Assembly (NCBI GenBank): GCA_016721245.1 | Contig: JADKIQ010000025.1 | Location: 393,387 to 457,386 of the forward strand | DNA length: 64,000 nt | Direction: 5' to 3' | Origin: Sphingobacteriales bacterium | Lineage (GTDB): Bacteria > Bacteroidota > Bacteroidia > Chitinophagales > JADIYW01 | Part shown: in pieces, positions 1 through 7,679 of the stretch | Position numbering within the stretch: position 1 is the stretch's first letter | Layout: every line of letters starts with the position of its first letter | The notes under the pieces: model-generated | Seen by the model: only the letters and a program-made list of their open reading frames with translations | Told to the model about the DNA's origin: nothing | Database searches by the model: none | Made by a program: the position numbers and the translations under genes

Positions 1-168
1 TTCCTGAATACCGTCAACTCCCTTCTGCACGTATTTGTTAGCTGTCACCACATAACCGTCATCCAGTCCGTAGTCATTCTGTATCGTATTGCCATACAAC
101 ACAAATGCGAGTACAATAAGTAAAAAATAAATCCAGTTTTTAGTTGTGTATGCAGCTGCTTTTTGCAT
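1..168 (-). CDS. N-terminus of a membrane protein, partial
   Basis: The window starts inside this gene; only its first 56 codons are visible, reading leftwards from an ATG at 166-168. The fragment has a short basic N-terminus, one hydrophobic segment (about residues 12-26, rich in I, F, L and V), then an acidic stretch with NDYGLDDGYVV followed by a conserved-looking VQKGVDGI. This arrangement, one membrane helix followed by an Asp-Asp motif in the first periplasmic loop, resembles Bacteroidota glycosyltransferase-39/PMT-like multi-membrane proteins. That assignment is inference from a short stretch. An upstream ATG four bases earlier is in another frame and stops immediately. Confidence 0.55.
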   Translation of the reverse strand, partial: MQKAAAYTTKNWIYFLLIVLAFVLYGNTIQNDYGLDDGYVVTANKYVQKGVDGIQE

Positions 169-285
169 TCATTTCATCGTTTTATCGAACAAATATACAC
201 TTATCCTTTGATTATTATTTTTTGAAAAGGCGGATAATCTTCACACATTTTTTATATTGTGTATGATTTTTAAACATCCGAAAAA

Positions 286-795
286 ATGAACACGAAAAAC
301 AAAGAAGAATACCGCAAATTAGTTTTGTCTCCGTTTTTTAAGGCAGGTATGCTTAAAGTACTACCCATGGGCACAATTGCCGGTTTAAAAATCACCGAAC
401 TGGATGATTTGCAGTGCAAAGTTACCGTACCTTATAAGTATATCAACAAGAATCCCTTTAACACCACGTACTGGGCAGTGTTGGGTATGGCTGCTGAAAT
501 GGCCAGCGGAGCGTTGGTTCAGATGTACACCCATAAATCAAATCCATCGGTTTCCATGTTTGTAACCGGTTGTAATGGCAAATTCCTGAAACGCGCCATT
601 GGCGTTACCACTTTTATCTGCAACGACGGTCAGTTGATTGCCGATACTATCCAAAAAGCTATTGATACAAAGGAAGCTCAGACGATTAAAAGTAATGTAA
701 AAGGCTACGACAAGGACCAGGTATTGTTAGTAGATTTTGATTTTGAGTGGAGTCTGAAAGCGAGAAGTAAAAATAATCTCTTTAATTTTTCATAA
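286..795 (+). CDS. DUF4442 hotdog-fold protein (PaaI-like thioesterase relative)
   Basis: A 169-residue cytoplasmic protein. The sequence has the layout of DUF4442 proteins, a hotdog-fold family related to PaaI-type acyl-CoA thioesterases: a leading helix, a conserved NPFNTTYWAVLGMAAEMASG segment (about residues 55-75) equivalent to the hotdog central helix, and a C-terminal strand ending in DFDFEW. No signal peptide or membrane segment is seen. Thioesterase activity has not been generally shown for DUF4442, so the substrate is unknown. The ATG start follows an A-rich stretch, usual here. A strong intrinsic terminator begins directly at the stop codon, so the gene is probably monocistronic. 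Confidence 0.75.
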   Translation: MNTKNKEEYRKLVLSPFFKAGMLKVLPMGTIAGLKITELDDLQCKVTVPYKYINKNPFNTTYWAVLGMAAEMASGALVQMYTHKSNPSVSMFVTGCNGKFLKRAIGVTTFICNDGQLIADTIQKAIDTKEAQTIKSNVKGYDKDQVLLVDFDFEWSLKARSKNNLFNFS

Positions 796-829
796 AAAAA
801 GTCCATAATCTTATGACTATGGACTTTTT
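796..829 (+). terminator. Intrinsic terminator after the DUF4442 gene
   Basis: AAAAAGTCCATA (796-807) pairs perfectly with TATGGACTTTTT (818-829) across a 10-nt loop. The flanking A and T tracts make it usable on both strands, so it may also end read-through from the tRNA gene on the minus strand. Confidence 0.85.
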
Positions 830-845
830 ATTTTGATCTTTTTTG

Positions 846-918
846 TGACCGCGGCACGAATCGAACGTGCGACCGACTGCTTAGAAGGCAGTTGCTCTAT
901 CCCCTGAGCTACGCGGCC
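846..918 (-). tRNA. tRNA-Arg (anticodon UCU)
   Basis: The minus strand folds into a complete cloverleaf: acceptor GGCCGCG/CGCGGTC with one G-U pair, D-arm with GCTC...GAGC, anticodon stem ACTGC/GCAGT with loop CTTCTAA giving anticodon TCT, and T-loop GTTCGATTC. The discriminator is A. CCA is not encoded in the DNA, unlike the tRNA-Lys at 54183. It reads AGA codons, which are common in this AT-rich genome. Confidence 0.95.
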
Positions 919-1017
919 ATCCTTATGAAATGCCTTGCATTGCTGCAATTTTTCTCAATCGGAGTGCAAAGATATCCTTAAATTGATTAATTTCCCAAAA
1001 AATTACTTTAAAAAATT

Positions 1018-1698
1018 ATGTCGGCAGCAAATATACAAATAGAAGATAGCTGGAAAGCAGCACTGATAGAGGAATTTGAGAAACCTTATTTTGCCGAAAT
1101 CCGCCGGTTTTTACAGGAAGAAAAGGCTGCCGGTAAAATTATTTATCCTCCGGGATCCCTTATTTTTAATGCTTTCAACTCCACTCCTTTCGAAAAAGTG
1201 CGGGTGGTGATACTCGGGCAAGACCCCTACCACGGGGCAAGTCAGGCACATGGTTTGTGCTTTTCGGTGCAACATGGGGTAAAACCACCGCCAAGTCTGG
1301 TGAATATTTATAAAGAACTGAAAGATGATGTTGGTTTTGAGATACCCAAGCACGGAAATCTGCAGAAATGGACCGAACAGGGCGTTTTTCTGTTGAATGC
1401 TATGCTCACCGTGGAAGCCAACCAGCCGGCCTCGCACCAGAAAAAAGGCTGGGAAGAATTCACCAATGCTGTCATACAAAAGCTATCCAAAGATAGAAAC
1501 GGGTTGATTTTTATCTTATGGGGTAATTTTGCCCAGCAAAAAGCTGTTTTGATAGACGAAAGCAAACATACCATTTTAAAGGCCGCCCATCCCTCTCCAT
1601 TTTCTGCTTACAACGGATTTTTCGGATGTAAGCATTTTTCCAAAACCAATGAAATTTTGAAAGCTAGAGGAGAAGTGGAGATTGACTGGCAGGTATGA
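1018..1698 (+). CDS. ung: Uracil-DNA glycosylase, family 1
   Basis: Base-excision repair enzyme that removes uracil from DNA. The water-activating motif GQDPYHG is at residues 67-73 (catalytic Asp about 69), followed by the AHGLCFSV uracil-pocket segment, and the HPSPFSA minor-groove intercalation motif lies near residue 190. At 226 residues the length is typical of bacterial Ung, with no signal peptide. The ATG start directly follows an A-rich leader and precedes the conserved domain by the usual distance. It stands alone, between tRNA-Arg and a lone membrane-protein unit. Confidence 0.96.
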   Translation: MSAANIQIEDSWKAALIEEFEKPYFAEIRRFLQEEKAAGKIIYPPGSLIFNAFNSTPFEKVRVVILGQDPYHGASQAHGLCFSVQHGVKPPPSLVNIYKELKDDVGFEIPKHGNLQKWTEQGVFLLNAMLTVEANQPASHQKKGWEEFTNAVIQKLSKDRNGLIFILWGNFAQQKAVLIDESKHTILKAAHPSPFSAYNGFFGCKHFSKTNEILKARGEVEIDWQV

Positions 1699-1736
1699 AA
1701 GATTGAATTATAAAAATGTAACTTTGTATATCATCT

Positions 1737-1789
1737 TATAAAGTTGTGCAAAGCCAACCAACAGTATAATGGATTAGCGCAACTTTATA
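1737..1789. repeat. 13-bp inverted repeat upstream of the lone membrane gene
   Basis: TATAAAGTTGTGC (1737-1749) and GCGCAACTTTATA (1777-1789) are inverted copies with one mismatch and a 27-nt spacer. There is no T-run, so it is not an obvious terminator. A shorter relative, AAGTTGCGC...GTGCAACTT, occurs at 41983-42014 downstream of the DUF885 gene. Confidence 0.6.
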
Positions 1790-1856
1790 GCTTATATAAG
1801 TAGGTTAGCGGCAATTATATAGTTTCTCTAAAAAATAAACTTACTATTAAAACCAG

Positions 1857-2387
1857 ATGTCAGAAGAAGAAAAAATAAAAGGACTTGCATATTATCAGTT
1901 AATAGGTGGAATATTTGGTGTCGGTTTATCAATTTGGCTTACTTCAAAAGCTACCCTTATAAATGGTACAGTACTATTAATAATCGTATTGGCTTTCGGA
2001 TTAAGTTTTTTTTCGATTTATTGTGGTCAACAATTATTAAAACAGAATTTTAAGCGTGGCTTACAATTATCCCTAATAAATCAGGCTTTGCAAGCAATTA
2101 ATTTTGCAATGCTCGGTTATGCATTCAAATTTGATGTCGGATTTCTTCTAGGCGCACATGTTGACCTAACAAACGGCTTCAATCTTGGGCTTGATTTCTC
2201 GTTTCCCACTTTTCAGTTTAATATTAATTCTGATAACAACTCTATAATTGTCGGAATAAACCTTCTTGCATTTTATTTGATTTATCTTATACAAAAACTA
2301 CAACATCAAATTAAAACTCACAAGAAAACAGATGAAATGGAAAATGAAATATTAGATTCAGATCTTTTAAATAATAAATCAACATAA
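1857..2387 (+). CDS. Hypothetical integral membrane protein
   Basis: 176 residues that I do not recognise as any family. Two hydrophobic segments near the N-terminus (about residues 13-30 and 38-58), a third weaker one (about 75-95) and a fourth (about 128-145) suggest three or four membrane helices, followed by a charged tail rich in Lys, Glu and Asp. The central stretch GAHVDLTNGFNLGLDFSFPTF is unusual for a helical membrane protein and may form a loop with beta character. The base composition is visibly more AT-rich than ung upstream. The gene sits inside short inverted termini shared with the unit at 44701-46050, so lateral acquisition is plausible. The function is unknown. Confidence 0.6.
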   Translation: MSEEEKIKGLAYYQLIGGIFGVGLSIWLTSKATLINGTVLLIIVLAFGLSFFSIYCGQQLLKQNFKRGLQLSLINQALQAINFAMLGYAFKFDVGFLLGAHVDLTNGFNLGLDFSFPTFQFNINSDNNSIIVGINLLAFYLIYLIQKLQHQIKTHKKTDEMENEILDSDLLNNKST

Positions 2388-2401
2388 CTGCTGCAAACAC
2401 T

Positions 2402-2464
2402 GGCTAAGCGCAAAAGGCAAAAAAAATGTTTAATTTTATTTGCGTTTGCCACCAGCGCCTAGCC
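2402..2464. repeat. Bulged imperfect hairpin at the end of unit 1
   Basis: Three stem blocks pair in register: GGCTA (2402-2406) with TAGCC (2460-2464), GCGC (2408-2411) with GCGC (2455-2458), and GGCAAA (2416-2421) with TTTGCC (2445-2450). They are separated by one mismatch and an AAAA/ACCA internal loop, with an AT-rich 23-nt apex. A segmented stem with unpaired bases resembles the architecture of folded integron attC sites, but canonical attC core sequences were not found. Confidence 0.6.
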
Positions 2465-2478
2465 CGAGAATGTTAACA

Positions 2479-3357
2479 TTACTCAATCCTCAGCGACAAC
2501 ATAGAAATAGAACCCATAGTGAGTTTATCATTAAACAAGGTGATTTTTTCTTGTTTGTCTTTTAGGGCAATCGTATATAACAAGGGCAAGTAATGCTCCG
2601 GTGTGGGTACCGACAACTGAAAAGCTTTTCCTTTAGCGGCATAATCTATCAGTTGCTGATGTTCATTATTTAAAATTAACTCTTTGAATTTTTCATTGGC
2701 TTCTATAGCCCAGTCAAAACCTCCATTTTGATTTTGCCAATCCAACATCCCTAAATTATGAACGATGTTTCCGCTGCCAATAACCAACACGCCTTTTTTC
2801 CTAAGTACTTGTAATTCTTTCGCCAGTTCATAATGATATTGCGGCGCTTTGGTATAATCCAGACTCAGCTGTACCACCGGAATATCCGCATCAGGATACA
2901 GATTTTTAATCACACTCCAGGATCCGTGATCCAATCCCCAGTCTTCATCCAAACCAATGCTCGTTTTTTTAACAGCTTCTTTGGTTGCAGCTGCCAGCTC
3001 CGGGCTTCCGGCAGCCGGATATTGCACATCATATAATGCCTGCGGAAATCCACCAAAATCGTGAATCGTTTTCGGCATATCCATCGCAGTAACAAAAGTT
3101 CCCCGCGTTTCCCAATGCGCCGACACGCATAAAATTGCCGATGGTTTGGGTAATACCTGCACGCTCTGCTTCCAACCTATGGTAAATTCGTTTTCCTCAA
3201 TGGCATTCATCGGGCTACCATGTCCGAAAAACAATACCGGCATCTGCTCGGTAGGTAATAGTTTTTGGGTAAACTGATGCAGTGATTTTAAATCCATACT
3301 TTTCGCAATTAAAGGCAGTAAGGCTAACGAAGCTAAAAATTCTTTTCTGTTCATCAA
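2479..3357 (-). CDS. ygiD: Class III extradiol ring-cleavage dioxygenase, DOPA 4,5-dioxygenase type
   Basis: Member of the LigB-superfamily group that includes E. coli YgiD and plant DODA. Visible conserved blocks are FGHGSPMNA (about residue 45), SAHWETRG (about 80), HDFGGFPQALY (about 97) and GSGNIVHNLG (about 195); the His residues in these blocks are the metal ligands and catalytic base in the family. The N-terminal 40 residues form an extra hydrophobic leader without a twin-Arg pair, so export is uncertain. The natural substrate in bacteria is unknown; many homologues act on catechols. It is divergent from and adjacent to the DUF423 gene, with 35 bp or more between starts. Confidence 0.85.
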   Translation of the reverse strand: MMNRKEFLASLALLPLIAKSMDLKSLHQFTQKLLPTEQMPVLFFGHGSPMNAIEENEFTIGWKQSVQVLPKPSAILCVSAHWETRGTFVTAMDMPKTIHDFGGFPQALYDVQYPAAGSPELAAATKEAVKKTSIGLDEDWGLDHGSWSVIKNLYPDADIPVVQLSLDYTKAPQYHYELAKELQVLRKKGVLVIGSGNIVHNLGMLDWQNQNGGFDWAIEANEKFKELILNNEHQQLIDYAAKGKAFQLSVPTPEHYLPLLYTIALKDKQEKITLFNDKLTMGSISMLSLRIE

Positions 3358-3419
3358 TTAATAATTTCAGTGCGCTTTCGTTTTGAGCATTAATGCCTAA
3401 ATTTACACAAACTTTTGTC

Positions 3420-3809
3420 ATGCAAAAAACATTCGGAATTATAGCCGCACTATACGGAGCATTAGCTGTTATACTGGGAGCTTTTGGAGCGCACGCACTA
3501 AAAGAAAAATTAGATGCGTATCAGTTAGAAATTTTCAATAAAGGTGTGCAATATCAGTTTTATCATGTAATTGCCTTATTTGCAGTTGTTTTTTTAGCAG
3601 AAAAAATACAACCTAAAACACTGACTTTTGCCGGCTGGTTTTTCACAGCAGGTATCTTGTTTTTTTCCGGTTCTCTGTATTTATTAGCAACACGCAGTTT
3701 AATGGGTACAGATACATTGACACCAATTTTGGGTCCTGTCACACCTTTAGGTGGTTTGTGCTTTATTATCGGCTGGATTTTATTGTTGGTTTCGTTTACA
3801 AAACTGTAA
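3420..3809 (+). CDS. DUF423 family membrane protein (YgdD-like)
   Basis: A small membrane protein of about 129 residues with four predicted helices. The family signature GAFGAHALK lies just after the first helix, followed by YQFYHVIALF and a C-terminal GPVTPLGGLCFIIGWILL. I prefer the ATG at 3420 (MQKTFGI) because it places the first helix at the N-terminus as in the family; an in-frame ATG at 3393 would add nine residues overlapping the divergent promoter region. The function of the family is not established. Confidence 0.85.
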   Translation: MQKTFGIIAALYGALAVILGAFGAHALKEKLDAYQLEIFNKGVQYQFYHVIALFAVVFLAEKIQPKTLTFAGWFFTAGILFFSGSLYLLATRSLMGTDTLTPILGPVTPLGGLCFIIGWILLLVSFTKL

Positions 3810-3867
3810 TATATTAAGTATCTGTTCCACTGATTTACAAGGCTATTGGATAACTTTGATTACCTGA

Positions 3868-6426
3868 ATGAATTTTATGAAAAACTATCAAAATTATTTT
3901 TTTTCTTTTTACTTATTACTTACCACTTTTTACTTGAATGCCCAGCCACCGCAGGGATTCAGCGGCACGTCTCCGGCTATTGGCAGAATTAGTGGTAAAA
4001 TTGTAGATGCTGCCAAATCAACGCCACTGGAATATTCTTCCGTTACCATCAAAAATTTAAAAGATTCTACTATTATATTAGGTTCTCTGGTCGATGAAAA
4101 AGGATTCTTTGAAATTACTAAAATTCCTCTGGGTGCTTATGAATTAACCGTTTCATATGTTGGGTATAAAGACTTCGTAAAAAAACCGGTAATGGTGATT
4201 CCGCCGGATAAAACAGATGTAAATCTTGGAACGCTTAAAGTGGAAGAAGACGCAAAAATTTTAGAAGAAGTACAGATTAGCGCAGAAAAAAATTTCATGC
4301 AGGTAAATGCCGAGAAAAAAGTATTCAACATGGATAAAAATACTTTATCGACAGGCGGCTCTGCGGTAGATGCTTTGAAACAGGTTTCTGTGGTAGAAGT
4401 GGATCAGGATGGCAACCTTTCTATGCGTGGCTCCGGAAATTTAAGGGTGTTTATCAATGGTAAACCATCCGGTATCACCGCTGCGAATACAAAAGCAGTG
4501 CTGGATGCTATTCCGTCTTCACAGATTGAAAGCATTGAAGTGATTAACAATCCATCTGCAAAATATGATGCGGAAGGCGAAGTGGGTATTATCAATATTG
4601 TTTTGAAAAAGAATACCAAAAGCGGGCTGAACGGAAACGTTACGTTGGGCTATGGAACAAAATATGATGCGAATACGGGAGTAACCATTAATTACCGTAA
4701 AAACAATATCAGTTTATCGACATCTTACAATTTCAGATTTACGGAAAGTTATTACAAAGGCAGCAGCCAACGGTATAATTTCTTTCCCGGACAAACACCT
4801 TTTTACCTGAACACCAGCGACAGAGGAACTTTTAATAATTTCGCAAATACCATCAACAGCAATATAGACTGGAACATCAAGGAAAAAAACTCATTATCCT
4901 TCAGTGTTTTGCTGAGTGAATCAAATGGAGTAACTAAAGGCAAAGTACATACTGATTTTTTGGATTCCTTAATAGACTACATCAATGCCTATAACCGATA
5001 CAATGAAACGAAAAGCCTGAACTGGAATGCAGAATTGAATACTTCCTACAGAAGAACATTTAAGGATAATTCTAATGATCTGGTGATTGCAGGCAACTAC
5101 GCATACTCAAACAGAAACTCTACTCCTATTTATACCCAGAAAACAATCGATATTAATAATTCAGAATCAGCAAATACGGATTTACTGCAACGAAATACTA
5201 ATGACAATATTACGCACTCCGGATTTGTGCAGGCAGATTATACACAGCCGTTTAAGAAATCAAAATCCAAACTGGAAATCGGCTATAAATTTTCTATACG
5301 CGATATAGAGAGTGCATTATACGGTGATTCCTTAATCAGCAGTACACAACAATATGTCTACGACAGTTCGGTTTCCAACAAATACCGTTTTAATGAAATG
5401 ATACACGCAGGTTATGTTATTTTCGGCGGTGCTGTAAAAAAAGTATTCACCTACAAAGCAGGTGTCCGTCTGGAAAATACGAATATTGACATTAAGCAGC
5501 AGGTTGGTAATCAGGAATACAAACAAAAATACTTTGATTATTTCCCTTCCGCTTCCATGTCGTTCAATTTACCAAAATCTCATTCCTTAAGTTTATCATA
5601 CAGCAAGCGTATCAACCGTCCCGGTGCCGAACAATTGAATCCTTTCGGAAACTACAGCGATCCGTATAATATCCTTACCGGAAACCCGAGAATGAAGCCG
5701 GCTTACACGCATGCACTGGAGCTTACGCATGTAAAAAATATTGAACTAAAACCTTCTAAAAAAGATTCCACGTTTCAACGCAGTATCTTTTTCAGCACCA
5801 CCGTTTACTATCGATATGCCTACAATGTATTTACACGTTACAGAACAGTGGACAGTATCGGCCGCTCTATCGTTTATTTCGACAACCTGAATGTTGGTCA
5901 GAATGTTGGTGCGGAATTTACAGGTCGTGTAAATGTATTCCGCTGGTGGAATTTTGTACTTTCTGCAAATTTATATCATAATAAAGTGAAAGGAAATGTA
6001 CCAAACGGCGAAGTAGATGCTACGACCAACAGCTTTCAGTACAATCTAAGATTAATGAATACCTTCAACATTAATCCCAAAGCATCCATACAATTGATGG
6101 TGATGTACAGAAGTAAAATAAAATTCCTGCAGGGCGAAATCACGCCGATGGTATTTGCCAACTTAGGTTTTAAATATGATTTTCTAAAAAACAACAAAGC
6201 GAGTATTGCCATCAATGTAAGCGATGTTTTCCATACCCAATACTTTGGAGTAAGTACGGGAGGAAGCAACTTTAGCGGAAATGTAAAACGTTACTGGGAA
6301 TCTACTGTGGGTAATATTGTATTCACATATAGATTTGGCAAATCAGAAAACAAAGGACAATTCAGCAAGCAAAAGAAATCTAACTTTGAGGATAGCGGCA
6401 GCGGTGTAGACGGCGGCGGCGGATAG
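3868..6426 (+). CDS. Outer-membrane beta-barrel protein, TonB-receptor-like, with carboxypeptidase-regulatory domain
   Basis: 852 residues. Layout: a signal peptide (to about residue 26, LNAQ/PPQ); a CarboxypepD_reg/CNA-B type beta domain (about 40-120, GRISGKIVDAAKSTPLEYSSVTI); a plug-like domain (about 130-250, with SIEVINNPSAKYDAEGEVGIINI); then a long barrel with alternating aromatic strands matching the outer-membrane beta-barrel family. It ends in a low-complexity SGSGVDGGGG tail, so the terminal aromatic strand is internal. Such proteins are found across Bacteroidota as stand-alone receptors without SusD partners, and none is encoded nearby. The substrate is unknown. The stop lies 3 bp from the end of the convergent TPR gene. 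Confidence 0.88.
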   Translation: MNFMKNYQNYFFSFYLLLTTFYLNAQPPQGFSGTSPAIGRISGKIVDAAKSTPLEYSSVTIKNLKDSTIILGSLVDEKGFFEITKIPLGAYELTVSYVGYKDFVKKPVMVIPPDKTDVNLGTLKVEEDAKILEEVQISAEKNFMQVNAEKKVFNMDKNTLSTGGSAVDALKQVSVVEVDQDGNLSMRGSGNLRVFINGKPSGITAANTKAVLDAIPSSQIESIEVINNPSAKYDAEGEVGIINIVLKKNTKSGLNGNVTLGYGTKYDANTGVTINYRKNNISLSTSYNFRFTESYYKGSSQRYNFFPGQTPFYLNTSDRGTFNNFANTINSNIDWNIKEKNSLSFSVLLSESNGVTKGKVHTDFLDSLIDYINAYNRYNETKSLNWNAELNTSYRRTFKDNSNDLVIAGNYAYSNRNSTPIYTQKTIDINNSESANTDLLQRNTNDNITHSGFVQADYTQPFKKSKSKLEIGYKFSIRDIESALYGDSLISSTQQYVYDSSVSNKYRFNEMIHAGYVIFGGAVKKVFTYKAGVRLENTNIDIKQQVGNQEYKQKYFDYFPSASMSFNLPKSHSLSLSYSKRINRPGAEQLNPFGNYSDPYNILTGNPRMKPAYTHALELTHVKNIELKPSKKDSTFQRSIFFSTTVYYRYAYNVFTRYRTVDSIGRSIVYFDNLNVGQNVGAEFTGRVNVFRWWNFVLSANLYHNKVKGNVPNGEVDATTNSFQYNLRLMNTFNINPKASIQLMVMYRSKIKFLQGEITPMVFANLGFKYDFLKNNKASIAINVSDVFHTQYFGVSTGGSNFSGNVKRYWESTVGNIVFTYRFGKSENKGQFSKQKKSNFEDSGSGVDGGGG

Positions 6427-6428
6427 CA

Positions 6429-7679
6429 TTATTTATTCCTGCCGAATTTCAACTCCTGTATCAGGGCAATGAAATCTTTATCTTTTGCCCATCCTGCAAA
6501 ATATAAATCTTTAGAGATGTAAGTAAAATATTTTACATCAACGAACAATCCCTCTTTTTTAGCTTCTCTTAATGCATCGAAAGTTTCGGCTTTACTGCCT
6601 TCTGCTGCATAACAGCGAGCCATTTGATATTGAGCATAACCGTTGTTGTTTGTCAGCTGCATTGATTTATAAAAATCAGAACGTGCGCCTTTAAAATTTG
6701 CCATTTCTATTTTACACATCCCGCGGTCTATATAAAATTCTGATTTGTAGTTTACCATGCCTATAGCATTATCAAAAAACTCTAATGCGCCAGTGTAATT
6801 TTTTTGTTTGTATAATAACTTTCCCAAGTAATAATGTGCGTTTTCATCTTTAGGTTCGAGTTGAATGGCACGTAATAAATCCTGATAAGATTCGTCCAGC
6901 TTATCCATATAATACCGAACAATCCCTCTGTTTCGTAAGGCTAATTCAAAATCAGGCTTCAATTCTATGGATTTATTGAAATCCGATTCTGCCGTTTTCA
7001 AATCAATCAAACTGGCATTGGCAATATTCTGATTATTATAAGTTGCCGAGCCTTTATTATTATAAGCTAAATAATTATTCGGATCTAACTTGAGTACTCT
7101 TTTGAAATCCTTAATTGCCATTTCAAATTTATCCACATAGTAATAGCACATTCCGCGACTGTTATACAGATTAATATCGGAATCATGCATGGATATGGCG
7201 GCGTTGAAAAAAGGTAAGGCTTCATTAAATTTCTTCTCCAGCACATACATGTTTGCCATATCCACATGTGCGGCAAAACATCTCGGATTAAACTTTAGTA
7301 CTAATGTATAATTCTCTAAGGCTGCCTGGTAATTTTTCAGTTTATAAAAACAATAGGCTTTCCAATACAAGGCGCTGGTATCGTTTTTGTGTGTTTCAAG
7401 AAACGTATTAAGTGTAGAGATGGCCGGCTGATAAAATTTCTGATCAATTTGCTGTCTGGCAAAATCCAGCACAGGATCTGATTGTTTTTTAGCGAATACA
7501 TCGGTAGAATAGAAGGAAAAACAAAAAAACAACAGGTAAATAAATGGGGTAAATTTACGATGTAAAAAGAACTCATGCTTCCATGATGACCAATTTAATA
7601 CTTGCACTTTCTTATAGTTTATGTTTTTCCACCTCAATAATAGAAAAATCGTTTTTCTCAATTCTTTTAAAGTTTCCAC
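6429..7679 (-). CDS. TPR-repeat protein, probably secreted
   Basis: Tandem tetratricopeptide repeats run from about residue 70 to the end, with repeated signatures such as ALYWKAYCFYKLKNYQAALENY and NAHYYLGKLLYKQKNYTGALEFF. These act as protein-protein interaction scaffolds; no enzymatic domain is present. As read, the frame opens at 7679 and overlaps the alpha-galactosidase gene by 68 bp, with an odd basic leader. If the A5 run at 7564-7568 were A6, the ATG at 7576 would join this frame and give MSSFLHRKFTPFIYLLFFCF, a clean signal peptide ending near DVFA. I think that start is the true one and that a one-base deletion is present. It probably follows the GH36 gene in one transcript. Confidence 0.8.
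   Translation of the reverse strand: METLKELRKTIFLLLRWKNINYKKVQVLNWSSWKHEFFLHRKFTPFIYLLFFCFSFYSTDVFAKKQSDPVLDFARQQIDQKFYQPAISTLNTFLETHKNDTSALYWKAYCFYKLKNYQAALENYTLVLKFNPRCFAAHVDMANMYVLEKKFNEALPFFNAAISMHDSDINLYNSRGMCYYYVDKFEMAIKDFKRVLKLDPNNYLAYNNKGSATYNNQNIANASLIDLKTAESDFNKSIELKPDFELALRNRGIVRYYMDKLDESYQDLLRAIQLEPKDENAHYYLGKLLYKQKNYTGALEFFDNAIGMVNYKSEFYIDRGMCKIEMANFKGARSDFYKSMQLTNNNGYAQYQMARCYAAEGSKAETFDALREAKKEGLFVDVKYFTYISKDLYFAGWAKDKDFIALIQELKFGRNK

Larger units (their letters stand above)
1804..2464 (+). other. Cassette-like single-gene unit 1
   Basis: The membrane-protein gene 1857-2387 lies between GTTAGCGGC (1804-1812) and GCCACCAGC (2448-2456), the second being an inverted near-copy of the first, and an imperfect bulged hairpin closes the unit. 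The HEPN-fusion gene at 44736 is bounded by the same pair of termini. The unit sits between housekeeping genes with no link to it. The boundaries and mobility are inference; the shared termini are seen directly. Confidence 0.45.

Noticed and set aside
846..918. tRNA-Arg as an attachment site for the unit at 1804-2464
   Set aside because: No partial tRNA duplicate or integrase is found between the tRNA and that unit.
1111..1479. Minus-strand open frame of 122 codons opposite ung
   Set aside because: It lies entirely within the well-supported ung gene, has no family features and no upstream signal; it is a shadow frame.
7337..7576. Separate 79-codon gene opposite frame of the TPR gene start
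   Set aside because: It begins at the ATG I propose as the true TPR start but runs in the wrong frame; it is best explained by a one-base deletion.
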